Origin: Triticum aestivum
Taxonomy: Eukaryota; Streptophyta; Magnoliopsida; Poales; Poaceae
Direction: 5' to 3'
Assembly: GCF_018294505.1 (NCBI RefSeq)
Contig: NC_057808.1
Location: forward strand, 358,906,696-358,970,695
DNA: 64,000 nt
Below the pieces are notes generated by a model that was not told the DNA's origin, did not search any database, and saw nothing but the letters and a program-made list of their open reading frames with translations. The translations under genes and the position numbers were made by a program. Positions 34,101 through 45,340 of this stretch are shown here, in pieces. Each line of letters starts with the position of its first letter. The stretch's first letter is position 1.

Positions 34101-34881
34101 GCATGTCCTTGGTGCACATCCGACTCGGATCGAGCTGGCCGCTCATCTGACAGATCAGGTGAGGGCGGCTCTGAAGCGGAAGCACCCGGCGCACGACGAA
34201 GGCGGCCAGCAAGTCGGACCCAGTCAGGCCCTCCGACTGGATCATCACCCGCAGTCAGGCGACGGCTGCGGCTCCAGCCGGCGTCAGCGTCACGGCCCGA
34301 TAGGACCATTGGGGTCGCCTCCCAGCCGGCGGGCCGGCTACGTTAGCCGGCAAGTTGACGTAGTCGCCTTGTGGGGCGACGTTCTTCACATAGAAATATG
34401 ACTTCTGCCAGAGCTTTACGGACTGGATTAATGTGATGACGGGGAAGGGGTTGTCGGCCGCCGGCCTCCGCATCGCGACGAAGGCGCCCGCTCTGGGCCG
34501 GCACACCCTGCATGCGGGTGCCCAGCTTGGATTGGAAGAACTCCCCCAGAGCTCGAGGGTGGGGAGAACGCCAAGATAGCCCTCGCACAACGTGACGAAG
34601 GCGGACAGCAGCATTACCGTGTTCGAGGTGAGGTGGTGCGGCTGGAGTTGATAGAAGTCGAGGAAGGAGCGGAAGAAAGCGCTCGCCGGCAAGCCGATGC
34701 CGCGCAGGAAATGTGAGCGGAAGACTACCCGCTCGCCTTCCTCCGGCTCCGGCGTGATCTCCTTCGCAGGCGCGAGACGGACCCGCACCTGGTCCGCGCC
34801 GGGCAACCGCCGCGTCTTGCGGAGGAACTCGATGTGGTCCATATGGACATTGGAGCCATCCCAGTCCCCGCGGCACTGCAT
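31112..34881 (-). pseudogene. Antisense six-exon gene, putative gypsy-type transposon (Transposase_28-like) protein
   Basis: Minus-strand exons: 34881-33994, 33925-33487, 33408-32679, 32503-32419, 32266-32000, 31902-31112. All predicted introns are GT-AG. Exon joins 2/3, 3/4, 4/5 and 5/6 keep phase (2, 0, 1, 1); join 1/2 does not as drawn. Exon 1 (MQCRGDWDGSN..., FRSHFLRGIGLPASAFFRSFLDFYQLQPHHL, LCEGYLGVLPTLELW, VKLWQKSYFYVKNV) is the domain known in Pfam as a putative gypsy-type transposon. Exons 2-3 are acidic or Ala/Glu-rich; exons 4-5 form a coiled coil (LREQLGGAKAALRVKEAEF); the tail is very acidic (DSSDEGEEEEEEGED). Two C-to-T type stops break it: TGA in exon 1 (near 34257) and TAG in exon 6 (near 31480). 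Function is unknown; position and strand are conserved enough in my memory of the family to suggest a regular antisense gene of this retrotransposon. Confidence 0.75.
32326..32638. repeat. Matching 60-65 base segments in two adjacent introns
   Basis: 32326-32391 (intron 4) and 32574-32638 (intron 3) share CTCGGGGACTACACCCAGTG and then GGTGCGCTGACGCGCCCCCACG. Both lie shortly after the splice donor on the minus strand. The plus-strand CGGGGACTAC word also occurs at the polypurine tract (35522). Confidence 0.8.
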
Positions 34882-35072
34882 GATGACGAAGGCGGGCGAG
34901 AAAAAGTGCGGTGGCGGAGAAAAGCGCGGCTCTGCGGCGGCAAAGCTGCGGGGCGGAGTGAAGATTGATGGGACGGCGCGGTGGCGAGTCGCTGCTGCTA
35001 GGGAAAGCCGAGGGAAGAAGATGGCAGAAAGGAGAGGAGCGTGCGAGCGTCTGCCGCTTCCCCTCCTCCCCC

Positions 35073-35080
35073 TACTTATA
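35073..35080 (-). promoter_or_regulatory. TATA box of the antisense gene
   Basis: Minus strand reads GGCTATAAGTAGGGGGAGG. This places a start of transcription near 35045 and a leader of about 165 bases before ATG 34881. It lies inside the retrotransposon and outside the 3' LTR. Confidence 0.6.
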
Positions 35081-35514
35081 GCCTCGTGTGGCGAAGCCGA
35101 GGAGGCGAGGCGTGGGGAGGAACGTGGGATTAACTGCGCCCACTCCCCCACGTCCCGCGATTATTACGCCCTAACGGCGTGCGGAAACCGCTGCCGGAAG
35201 ACGTGCGGACAGTTTTGGGCCGCAAAGAATCCACGCCTGGGCCTATGCACAGGAGTGGTGGGCCCTCGGCCTGCGGCGACGTCCTGTCGCGCGCGTGGGT
35301 TGGCAGGCTCCTTTCAGCCAGGGGACGCCACGTGGTTCACAGCCGGCGAGCGGCCGGCCCGCAGCCCGGCGCGTGCGCCAACAGACTCCCGCCTTCCAAC
35401 TTTAAAAATTTCGCCAAGACGGCGCGCCCAACCGAAGCCGGCTCCTAGCTGCTGGCTCGTCAAGATAAGAAGCTGACCAAGCTTCTCGACCTCCACTTCA
35501 GCCTCGAAGCCCAA

Positions 35515-35531
35515 CCAGCTTCGGGGACTAC
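35515..35531 (+). promoter_or_regulatory. Polypurine tract region of the Gypsy element
   Basis: AGCTTCGGGGACTAC immediately precedes the 3' LTR start TGTTGGAG at 35532. Confidence 0.7.
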
Positions 35532-36761
35532 TGTTGGAGTAAATGGCCACGGGTAGCCTAGCCGACTCCCCCTGGCTCTTCAGAAAAATTACCAGGCCAT
35601 TCAAGCCTTCCAGCATACAGAGCGCAGGGCCGCCTTCCCCTGGCCGGCCGTCCCCAGGGCCGACTATCAGAAGGCGACCGGCCTCAGAAACCTTCCCCAA
35701 GAAAGCTACGAGGTGGCCGACTCCAGGAAGCCGGCCATAAGGAGAGCCGACTCCCAGAAGCCGGCCATAAAGAGAGCCGAGTCCCAGAAGCCGGCCATAA
35801 AGAGGGCCGACTCCCAGAAGCCGGCCAAGACTACACCCACCAGGACCGCATCCACATAACGGTGATAAGACGGGGCGTGGCCGTAGTACTGCCCACTACC
35901 CCTGAATCCCGAAGTAAGCATGGCCACAGGGCGCCGTACGGGCCAGCCATCTCCCGTCCGGCGCGGCACTGTAGCCATGTTGACCCTGATGTCACCCACG
36001 ACAGGCACCAGTACGACCCGCGGGCGGGGGGCCCCTTTAGCCAGAGAGACACTCGAAGGCGGCCTGGCCTCCCCTGGTCGGCCAGGGGCATAGCCGGCTT
36101 CCAATAGCCGGCTACCTCCCTCCCTTGAAGCACGTGCCTCATTAAGGAGACAAGACGAGGTGAGGCTACAGTGAGAGCCCGCAAGGCGGTGACACTGTAG
36201 CCACGCTTACCATGACAAACCCCTCGTCATCAGAGGTGAGGCGACAGTAACCAGCCACCGACAAAGCCCCCGAGCGGTGGGGCCGGCCTGCCGGCCAAGA
36301 GGCCGGCAGCCGGCGGGACCCACCAGTCGGCGGGCCCTATTGACCGGCGAAGAAGCCGGCGAGCATAGACACTGATGGCTGGGACCCGCACCCAGCCGGA
36401 TTACCATTGTACCCCTGGGGGGTAGGCCTATATAAGCCCCCCGGGGCACCCATGCAAAGGGTTGATCTCATAGAGTTTCACACACCACATAGAGAGAAAA
36501 GGAAAGCTAGCCCTGCCCTCCTTCTGCCTCTAGCCAAACAGCTCAAGGAGCACTTGTAGCTACTTGTACTGATTTAGTGATCATGCGGAGACCCCGCAGA
36601 GCAGGATTAGGGCTGTTATCTCCATGGAGAGCCCCGAACCTGGGTAAGATCCGCCGGCGTGCATGTCTCCGCCTCATCCCGTTTCCAGGCACCGGCGATG
36701 TCTTACTGGCTCCCACAATGATAAGCCACCCGTTGGCATATGTCGCACCTACCACCCGACA
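35532..36761 (+). repeat. 3' LTR of the Gypsy element
   Basis: 1230 bases, co-linear with 26217-27436. The 30-base units lie at 35716-35830 and TATATAAG at 36429-36436. One small insertion near 36196 distinguishes it from the 5' LTR. Confidence 0.93.
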
Positions 36762-36900
36762 TTCAGGTATGGTTGAATTGACAACTCAGCTCCTAATACT
36801 TGAGAATATTCTCAGGCTCCCATTGTGTCGAATCAATAAATTTGGGTTGAATACTCTACCCTCGAAAACTGTTGCGACCCCCTATACTTTTGGGTTATCA
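36762..36900 (+). repeat. Athila 5' LTR, second part
   Basis: Resumes with the duplicated TTCAG and continues GTATGGTTGAATTGACAAC to the LTR end TTATCA at 36900. Matches 53655-53789. Confidence 0.9.
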
Positions 36901-36911
36901 AGACCTTTTTC

Positions 36912-36929
36912 TGGCGTCGTTGCCGGGGA
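36912..36929 (+). promoter_or_regulatory. Athila primer binding site (tRNA-Asp type)
   Basis: TGGCGTCGTTGCCGGGGA lies 11 bases after the 5' LTR end. Athila-like elements usually have TGGCGCCGTTGCCGGGGA; one base differs (a C-to-T change at a CpG). Confidence 0.85.
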
Positions 36930-36977
36930 GCATAGCTCTATTCTCTTAGTCACTTGGGATTTATATCTATTGATCAC

Positions 36978-39740
36978 TATGAGGAATTTGAAGGATACTC
37001 GAACCAAGATTTTTCCCTCTACTACGAGAGGAGGTAAGGAACTGCCATCTAGCTCTGCACTTGATTCACCTTCTATTTTGAGTAAGCTTGTGACACCTAC
37101 ACCTGCTATTGATTCTGATATGTCGCATGTTATTGATGATGCTAATTCTACTATGAATGATGCTTATGAAGCTACTACTTTTCTTGATAAAACTGTGCCA
37201 CTAGGTGAATTACTTGATGAACATCTTGCTAGAGTTAGAACTATTGATTATGCTGAAGATGATGATATTTCTGAAACTGATGAAATTATTGCAACTGAAA
37301 ACTTCGAAACACCTGATAATACTAGCTCTCCTAGATATTAACTTCCTGTTATGCCTGAGGGTTATGTTATGGATGGAGTAGCTAGGGACTTTCTTGCTTG
37401 TAAGGATAGAGATGATCTTAAGAAATTATTGTGCAAGTGGAAAGAAAAATCTTTGAATGCTAGAATGCAATATGATCCTAAGTTTGCTACTTCACCTATC
37501 TATGTTACTAATAAGGATTATGAATTCTCTGTCGATCCTGAGTTAATTACTTTAGTTGAATCTGATCCTTTCCATGGTTATGAATCTGAAACTGTTGTGG
37601 CACATCTTACTAAATTGAATGATATAGCCACCCTATTTGCTCATGAGGAAAAAAATTTGCTATTACTATATTCTTAAATTGTTTCTTTTCTCGTTAAAGG
37701 GTGATGCTAAGTTATGGTTTAATTCTCTTGCTCCTGGTTGTGTGCGTAGTCCCCAGGATATGATTTACTACTTCTCTGAAAAATATTTCCATGCTCATAA
37801 GAAAAAAGCAGCTTTAAAGGAAATATTTAACTTTGTGCAAATTGAAGAAGAGAGTCTCCCACAAGCTTGGGGGAGGCTTCTCCAATTACTTAATGCTTTG
37901 CCTGATCATCCTCTCAAGAAAAATGAAATACTTGATATATTTTATAATGGACTAACCGATGCTTCTAGGGACCACCTAGACAGTTGTGCTGGTTGTGTTT
38001 TCAGGGAATGAACTGTTGAGCAAGCTGAATTGCTATTGAATAATATATTAAGTAATGATAATGATTGGACACTTCCTAAACTAATTCCTGAGACAACTCC
38101 GAAGAAAAGAGGTATTCTATTTCTCAGTCCTGAAGATATGCAAGAGGCAAAGAAATCTATGAAAGAAAAAGGTATTAAAGCTGAAGACGTTAAGAATTTA
38201 CCGCCTATTGTAGAAATACATGGTCTTGATAACCCCACACAGGTAGTAGAGGTAAAATCTCTCTATAGATTTGATGAAGGGGATATTCCTCATAATAAGT
38301 CTGCTAGTCAATGCTTGGATGAGTTCGATAATTTTACTGTTAAACAAGAGAACTTCAATGCTTATGTTAGTAGACAATTTAAACGTAATGCTTACATGCT
38401 TGACTGCTTGGGTGATTATATGAGTAGAACTGTTAATGATCTTAAGCTTATTTGTAAGCATGCTTCCATGGTTAAAACTCAAGTAGAACAAGTACTTAAG
38501 GCACATGATGATTTGCTCAATGAGATGAATAGTAAGAACCATGATAATGCAGTTAGGGTTATGACTAGAGGTGGTAAGATGACTCAAGAACCTTTGTATC
38601 CTGAGGGCCATCCTAAGAGAGTTGAGCAAGATTCTCAGAGAATTAATAAGGATGCACCTAGTCCTAGTAATAAAAAGAAAATAAAACTGATAGTACTTTG
38701 CATGCTTCTAGTGAACCTTTTATAGACACACCTGAGAATCCAAATGGTATTTCTATTTATGATGCTGAGGCACAATCTGGTGATGAACATGAACCTAGTG
38801 CTAATGTTAATGATGATGTTCATGTTGAAGCTCAACCTAGTAATGATAATGATGTGGAGTAGAACCTGTTGTTGATCTTGATAACCCACAACCAAAGAAT
38901 CAACGTTATGATAAGAGAGACTTCATTCCTAGGAAACATGGTAAAGAAAGAGAACCATGGGTTCAGAAACCCATGCTCTTTCCTCTTAAACCATCCAAGA
39001 AAAAGGATGATGAGGATTTTGAGCGCTTTGCTGAAATGATTAGACCTATCTTTTTGCGTATGCGTTTGACTGATATTCTGAAAATGTCCCCTTATGCTAA
39101 GTATATGAAAGATATTGTTACAAACAAAAGAAAGCTACCGGAAGCTGAAATTCCCACCATGCTTGCTAATTATACTTTTAAGGGTGGAATACCAAAGAAA
39201 CTAGGAGATCCAGGAGTACCAACTATACCATGCTCCATTAAAGGAAACTATGTTAAAACTGCTTTATGTGATTTGGGAGCCGGTGTTAGTGTTATGCCTT
39301 TCTCTTTATACCGTAGACTTGAATTGAATAAGTTGACACCTACTGAAATCTCTTTGCAAATGGCTGATAAATCAACTGCTATACCCATTGGTATTTGTGA
39401 GGATGTGCCTGTTGTGGTTGCAAACGTTACTATCTTAATGGACTTTGTTATTCTTGATATTCCCAAGGACGACAGTATGTCAATCATCCTTGGTAGACCC
39501 TTTTTGAATACTACAGGGGCTGTTATTGATTGCAACAAGGGCAATGTCACTTTTCATGTTAATGGTAATGATCATACGGTACACTTTCCGAAGAAACGAT
39601 CTCAAGTAAATACCATCAATTCTATTGGAAAAATTTCAACTATTACTATTGGAGGTTTTGAATTCCCTCTTCCTACTGTCAAAAAGAAATATGATATTCT
39701 TATTGTTGGGGACATGCATATCCCCGTCGAGGTAACCTAG
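36978..39740 (+). pseudogene. Athila-like gag-protease polyprotein, broken
   Basis: Starts MRNLKDTRTKIFPSTTRGGK. The frame meets TAA at 37339-37341, shifts near 37650 in an A-run, and meets TGA near 38006. A further shift near 38680 and stops near 38850 follow. Between these lie clear gag blocks (GDAKLWFNSLAPG, EEESLPQAWGRLLQLLNALP, DIFYNGLTDASRDHLDSCAG) and the charged MQEAKKSMKEKGIKAEDVKN region. The last open part (38973-39740) is the protease: PGVPTIPCSIKGNY, then the active-site triad DLGA at 39271-39282 followed by GVSVMP, then IILGRPFLNT. No RT or integrase follows before the second ORF, so the element depended on a partner. Confidence 0.88.
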
Positions 39741-40485
39741 TGTTATTCGAAAGTTCTCCGGTTTCATGTCATACGGAAGAAGTTTGTTAATAAGACTTGA
39801 TCAACCTTGTTAATGGATTCCTTTTGATGGGCTTGAGATGGATGAATTTATAAAGCACAACTTTCTGTACCTACTTTTTACCTTCTGTTATTTAGAATAA
39901 ATAAAGCAAAAATAGTATTATTCGTCTATTTTCTGAATTATCCGTGCAATAAAAAATGTTTACAAAATAAAAATTATCCAAATGCCCTGAAAATTTAGTA
40001 TGATTTTTCATAGAATATTTTAGAATTCCTGGTACTGAACATGCACCTCGGGGCTGCACAAGTGGGCCACAAGGGTGGAGGGCGCGCCCCTTTCCTTGTG
40101 GGTCGCACGTGGGTCCCCCTCACTTATTCCAGCACCCATTCACTTCGTCTTCCTCCAGAAAAATCATCCCATTGATCAAACCCGTGTTCTAGCTCATCTT
40201 GCTTCCATTTTCGATCTCCTTGTGCAAAGCTCCATTTGCAAAACTGTTTGGGGGATTGTTCTTCGGTATGTGACTCCTCCAATGGTCCAATTATTTTCTG
40301 TTCTAGTGCTTTATTTATTGCTGATGTGTTAACCTTGTTCTTGAGCTTGCATGTCAAATTTATACGGTCCAAAGCAGTTTTGATGGATGATATAGCCTCT
40401 AGACACTTGTAGGAGTAGTTGCTATTAATTTTGTTGAGTTTGATTCACTTTTATTTTGAGTCAATAAAAATTTCAGAGAAAGAAA
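39741..40485 (+). promoter_or_regulatory. Inter-ORF region with LTR-leader-like segment and 3' splice site
   Basis: 40066-40105 (CCACAAGGGTGGAGGGCGCG...CCTTGTGGG) resembles the leader part of this element's own LTR (25217-25255 and 46629-46680). Just before the next ORF, TAAAAATTTCAG/AGAAAGAAAATGATG looks like a splice acceptor directly upstream of the start codon. The second ORF may therefore be made from a spliced RNA, an internal promoter, or both. Confidence 0.45.
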
Positions 40486-41165
40486 ATGATGAGGAGATTG
40501 TTAAGAGGCTCTTCAAGTCGTGGTTCTAAACGAAATGAAAATGAAGAGAAGAAGACGCCCAAGTATAACCTTCCTCGCACCACGGAGGTTCAGCCGTGTG
40601 AATGGCCATGTGATGCATTCTTGGAGGCCGCCGGAATTGATGAGCATTTCTATTATTTGGCGGAGAATGCTGGTATCACCGACTTCCTTAACAATAAGTG
40701 TGATCAGTACCTCCTACTCACTAATACTTTCGTGCAAAATTTTCACTTTCATGCTAGGAGATCACCACCCACGATAGAATTTTATTTATATGATGAGCAT
40801 AAGGAGATGACGCTTTATGACTTTTGTGAGGTTTGCAGACTACCTTTTGAGGGCAGCGTTGACGAACCACGTCCTAGAGATGTGGAAGATTTTATTGATG
40901 AAGTCACCGTAGGGGAAAGGAGAAAGGTGTCGGAAGTGAGAGTGGCTAGTTTACATTTCTTGTTTTGCGCTACTACTCATTATTTGCTGGGAGATGCTTA
41001 AATGGTCGCGGGGAGAGTGGAGGCTTTAGTGCTCCTGACCTTGCTATTTTGCGCCATGCTTTAGTTCGTGATAGAACTTTTAGTTTGGGTGCTATGGTTG
41101 CTCGATGGTTGAGCTTAAACCGTTCGAGGGGTCCTATCTTTGGAGGTATCTATGCCTCACGCCTC
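40486..41165 (+). pseudogene. Second ORF of the Athila-like element (ATHILA ORF-1-like), truncated
   Basis: MMRRLLRGSSSRGSKRNENEE begins a basic N terminus. It is followed by PCEWPCDAFLEAAGIDEHFYYLAENAGITDFL and FYLYDEHKEMTLYDFCEVCRLPFEG, the pattern of the ATHILA ORF-1 family found in Athila relatives. The frame ends at TAA near 41001. It resumes one frame over (CLNGRGE...LSLNRSRGPIFGGIYASRL) and is then cut by the LTR-like block. The function of this family is not known; some workers regard the position as env-like. Confidence 0.75.
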
Positions 41166-44100
41166 ACTGTCATGTTGAACCAACCTCTTATGAATTCCCA
41201 AAATGCCCATGGCAATTAATTTGGTGCTCCTGCAGCATTAAAATTGGACTTTTCACTTTCTAAAATTGATTAGGCAATTCATTTTGACCCCAAACTTTTT
41301 GTTCCATCTCAAGGTTTTGTGTTAGTTTTATGTGCCAAGTTTTGTTGAAAACAAAACTCATTTTGGTACTGAAAGAAAAATGCAAAACAGAGCAAATAAA
41401 AGAAACAAAAAGGAAAAAGAAAAGGGAAAAGGGAGAGGAGAGAGAGAGAGAAGCCCATGGCCTTCCCTTGGGCCTCGGACCATCCCACCAGGTCGGCCCA
41501 CGCCCCCTCCCCAGTCGCTCTCCCCTCCCTCCTGTTCCACCGACCCGGTGCGCGCGCCGAGCGCGCCCCAACCGCACTTGCTCGCCGGCGTCGAGGTGGA
41601 TAAGGGCGACGCCTCGGGCTCCCCTTTCCCTAGATCTCCCTCATCCACTCCCCCTGGACGCTTCCTCCATTCTGCCCTCTCGCCTCTCCCTTGAGCTCTC
41701 TCCCTCTCCATCGAGCGCATCCGACGCCGCGTCTTCGTCGTCCCCGCGGCCACCGTAACCTCTCCGCCGCCTCACCGTGCCACAATGACACGCCATCCTT
41801 GGCTACTCCCTCTGCACCCACCGGAGCGAGACGGGAGCCACCACCACGAGCCCGACGACCCCTTCTTCCTCCTGTGGCTGTCTTCGTCTCCGGCGTCGAT
41901 TCGCCGCCGTTGGTCCTCCCCGCACCTTGCCGACGTGCCCCCAGGCTCCGCCTCGACCTCCTCATCCTCCCGCCAAGCCACGCGGACCGGGACGTCCCCG
42001 CAGCACCACTACGACCTCGCCTTCACCCTCGGCTCCGATGAACACCGCCACCCCGAATCCGTGCCACTGTTGGTCCTAGTCACCCACCGGGCCACCGTGT
42101 GCCCCCAAGGTGAGCTCCGGCCCCTTCCCCCTCTCCTCGCACATCTCCGCCTCCTCTGCAGCTAGCTCGCAGTGTAGCCGAGCTTCGCCGTCTGTTGTGG
42201 CCATTGGGCTCGCGCACCCAGCGCTTCTCTGCCCGCACCGGCGATCCCCACGTGCTCCTGGCCCTCCCAGGAGGCCAGTGAGCCCCTTAGCCAGCCAGCT
42301 AGCACCTCACGGCCCTGGTCCCGCGCTCGTCCGAAACTGCTCCGCCGCTGACCTCATCGCCGGTGTCGTTTCCGACCACCCGCGGACGTGCCACCACCAC
42401 CAAACGACGCGGCGTCGTGTCGCCGTTCAAACGGACCCAGCCGCGCGTCGAACGGCGCCGTAAAACGCGTTTCCGATGCGGCCCGAGCGGCTCCGCCGCG
42501 TTTAGGTGTCGCCGGCGGCGAGACGCCGGCCACCGCCGACGTGGCACACCTGGGGACACACCCTCGGCGCTGACCCGTGGGCCCCTGGGGCCCAGCTGTC
42601 CTGTTGACTTCGGTCAACTGCTGACTGGGTAGGCCCCAGCCACTGACGTGCGGGCCCCACCGCTTATTCCTCTAATTAAAATGTTTTAATAATTAAAACT
42701 GATTGTTTAGCTAAATAGTCTATGACAGATGGGGTCCAGTAGCTAATTAACCTAGATTAGTTAGTTTAATACACTGTCAGACTAACAGAGGCTGACATGT
42801 GGGTCCCACTTGACCCACAGGCCAGGTTTGACCTGGTCAGTAGCCCTTCTGACTGCTGATGTCACTGTGACGTCATGCTAACGCAATAAACCCTTCTGTT
42901 AATTTATTTAATTCCAGAAAATGTTTAAGCCTTTAGAAATTCATAGAAATTAAACCGTAGCTCTGATGAAAAAGTTTTCTACATGAAAGTTGCTCAGAAA
43001 AATCCAACGAATTCGGATACGCGGTCCGTTCATCTGTCACGTGCCCCTAGCATGCTGAACATGGAACCGTCCCCTCTCTTTTCATTTGTCCGAAAATGAC
43101 AAACTTCGGGAAAGCATTCCCAGATGTTACCCCCCTTCGCCGGTAGCGTGTAGCACCGCGTTAGAACATGTCTAGCTCTGCCTGTTGTCCTCTTATGCTC
43201 TTGCTTGCTATGTATTTACTGTTTCGCCCCCCCCCCCCTCTTCTCTCCGGTATACCCCGAGACCGACGCCGCCCCTGTGATCGACTACGTCGACGACGAC
43301 CCCTCCTTGCCAGAGCAAACAGGCAAGCCCCCCCCTTTGATCATCCCGATATCGCCCATTCCATTCTCTCATGCTTGGATTCGATTTTGCTACTGTTATT
43401 GTTTGCTCCTATTCTGATGCATAGCCTGCTTCTGTAACCTGCTCATTGTACCTTACCTGCTTATCCTAAACTGCTTAGTATAGGTTGGTTAGTGATCCAT
43501 TAGTGACCCCCCACCTTCTCCTTGTTGCCCCTGCTTCATCATTGAAGGCCCGATCAACGGGATCGAAGACCAGGCCCCGGCACCGCACATCACTTTCCCC
43601 TTAGTTGCTCGACACTACTGGGTTACTATCGAAGTGCCGAGGGTGAGACCTCTACAGCACTTCTGATGTTAACCCTGTAGTGTAGCTATTCGGTAGTGGT
43701 CATCGGGGGTGATTCTGCCTTAACCACTTCCGATACGACTCTGTCGTGCAACCCCTCAAGTGTGAACCTCGGGGGTGGTTCCTCTTACGTTCACCTTGAT
43801 GATTACATCGAGTGGAATTCACCGGGGGTGATTCCTCGGGTTTTCCCCTTGATGTTTGGACACACAGTTACTATGGTTACTATGACTTTACACTGAACCC
43901 TGTTACTAAAGACGGGTCGGCCCTGAGGGGTACCCGCGCGAGCATATTTGCGAGTGATGAGTAGTTGGGTTGATCTGGAGGGTGCCCGCGAGATAATTAC
44001 GAGGCGTGGTCGGGCATTCCTAGCCCTTGCCGCAAGTCCTCGAGACGGGGCAACGGGGTCACATCTTTCGTGAGTCTCTGCTTGTTACCGCGCGTTCCTA

Positions 44101-45340
44101 ATCCACGACAATTTGGATATTTGATCCGAGGGGCCTCTGGCCTGATAGCACTAACCATCACGTGGGCATAGTATGGGCGTTCTGCGTCATATGCATCATC
44201 TGAAGCTTAATAGACGTCAGCGACTGAGCGGCGCGCGCCGGGTTGGACTGCGTAAGCACCTGCCTTGTTGAAGGAGGTAGCTAGGTCTGCTCACCGGCCG
44301 CCCTCGCAATGTGCAGGAGTTCCCGGGGAGATGGCCCATGACCCCTGGGGGCATAGGTTTAGTCCGGCGTGCTGACCTCTCTATTAAGCCTAGGTCGGGT
44401 TGCGGCATATTGTTTGGCCGAGGCCGGGCATGACCCAGGAAAGTGTGTCCGGTCGGAGTTAATCGAGCGTGGTGGGTAAGTTGGTGCACCCCTGCAGGGA
44501 AGAAAACATCTATCGATAGCCTGTCTTACGGTAACGGACACTTGGAGTTGTATCCCGATCGATACAACTGGAACTGGATACTTGAGATGAGTAATGGATT
44601 GTGATGATAACTGGATAGTATGGCTCTGGGATTGCTTTCTCGCAGGGAGTCGAGAAAGGATCTCTAGCCGAGGTTGATAACACTACTACTACTTTACTTT
44701 ATGATACCCTACTCCCTCGTGTTGCTGCAAGATGGTGGTTTCCAGAAGATGCTAGTCTTTGATAGGCTAGGCTTTCCCCTTCTCTTCTGGCATTCTGCAG
44801 TCCAGTCCACAGGTACAGCCCTTTTCATTGATACCGATGCATATGTAGTATAGATCCTTGCTTGCGAGTACTTTGGATGAGTACTCACGGTTGCTTTGCT
44901 CCCCCTTTTCCCCCTTTCTTCTTCTTTCCGGTTGATGCAACCAGACGGTGGAGCCCAGGATCCAGACGCCACCTTCGACGATGACTACTACTACACTGAG
45001 GGTGCCTACTACTACGTGGAGGCCGTTTCGACGACCAGGAGAAGTTAGGAGGCTCCCAGGCAGGAGGCCTTGCCTTTTTGATCGTGGTTGATTTTGTGCT
45101 AGCCTTCTTAAGGCAAACTTGTCTAACTTATGTCTGTACTCAGATATGGTTGCTTCCGATGACTCTTGTGTTTTCGAGCTTATGTATTCGAGCCCTCGAG
45201 GCCCCTGGCTTGTAATATAAAGCTTGTATTATTTTAATTTGTGTCTAGAGTTGTGTTGTGATATCTTCCCGTGAGTCCTTGATCTTGATCGAACACATTT
45301 GCGTGTATGATTAGTGCACGATTGAATTGAGGGCGTCACA
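41165..45340 (+). mobile_element. 5'-truncated solo LTR (large Gypsy-type) inside Athila
   Basis: The right end ...GAGGGCGTCACA at 45340 abuts Athila sequence (AAAGCCTAAGCTTGGGGGAG). The left boundary is a guess: Athila coding similarity stops near 41165 and AT-rich LTR-like sequence takes over. A GC-rich middle (41460-42640) and the block after it match 49412-53539 in order (CACTGACGTGYGGGCC, GGTCCCACT, TGACGTCAC, GCTCAGAAAAATCCAA-type words). No internal domain or second LTR is seen, so a solo LTR is the simplest reading. No target duplication could be shown, which agrees with 5' truncation. GC-rich ORFs inside are not credible genes. Confidence 0.6.

Larger units (their letters stand above)
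26217..36761 (+). mobile_element. Gypsy LTR retrotransposon carrying an antisense gene
   Basis: Full ends: 5' LTR 26217-27436, 3' LTR 35532-36761, both TG...CA. Target duplication TTCAG is perfect (26212-26216 and 36762-36766). Inside are a short gag start, a pol remnant from the RNase H tether to the integrase end, a spacer, and a six-exon gene on the opposite strand. The LTRs differ at roughly 37 places by eye (about 3%). I do not commit to a family name. It is non-autonomous now because protease and the RT palm are missing. Confidence 0.93.

Noticed and set aside
36577..36977. ORF start upstream of the Athila gag, inside the Gypsy LTR
   Set aside because: The frame crosses the LTR boundary and the Athila LTR end by chance. 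The gag start that fits the family is the ATG at 36978.
41330..42640. Several GC-rich ORFs on both strands
   Set aside because: They lie in the GC-rich middle of a large LTR, overlap in all frames, and show only composition-driven Pro/Arg/Ser runs.
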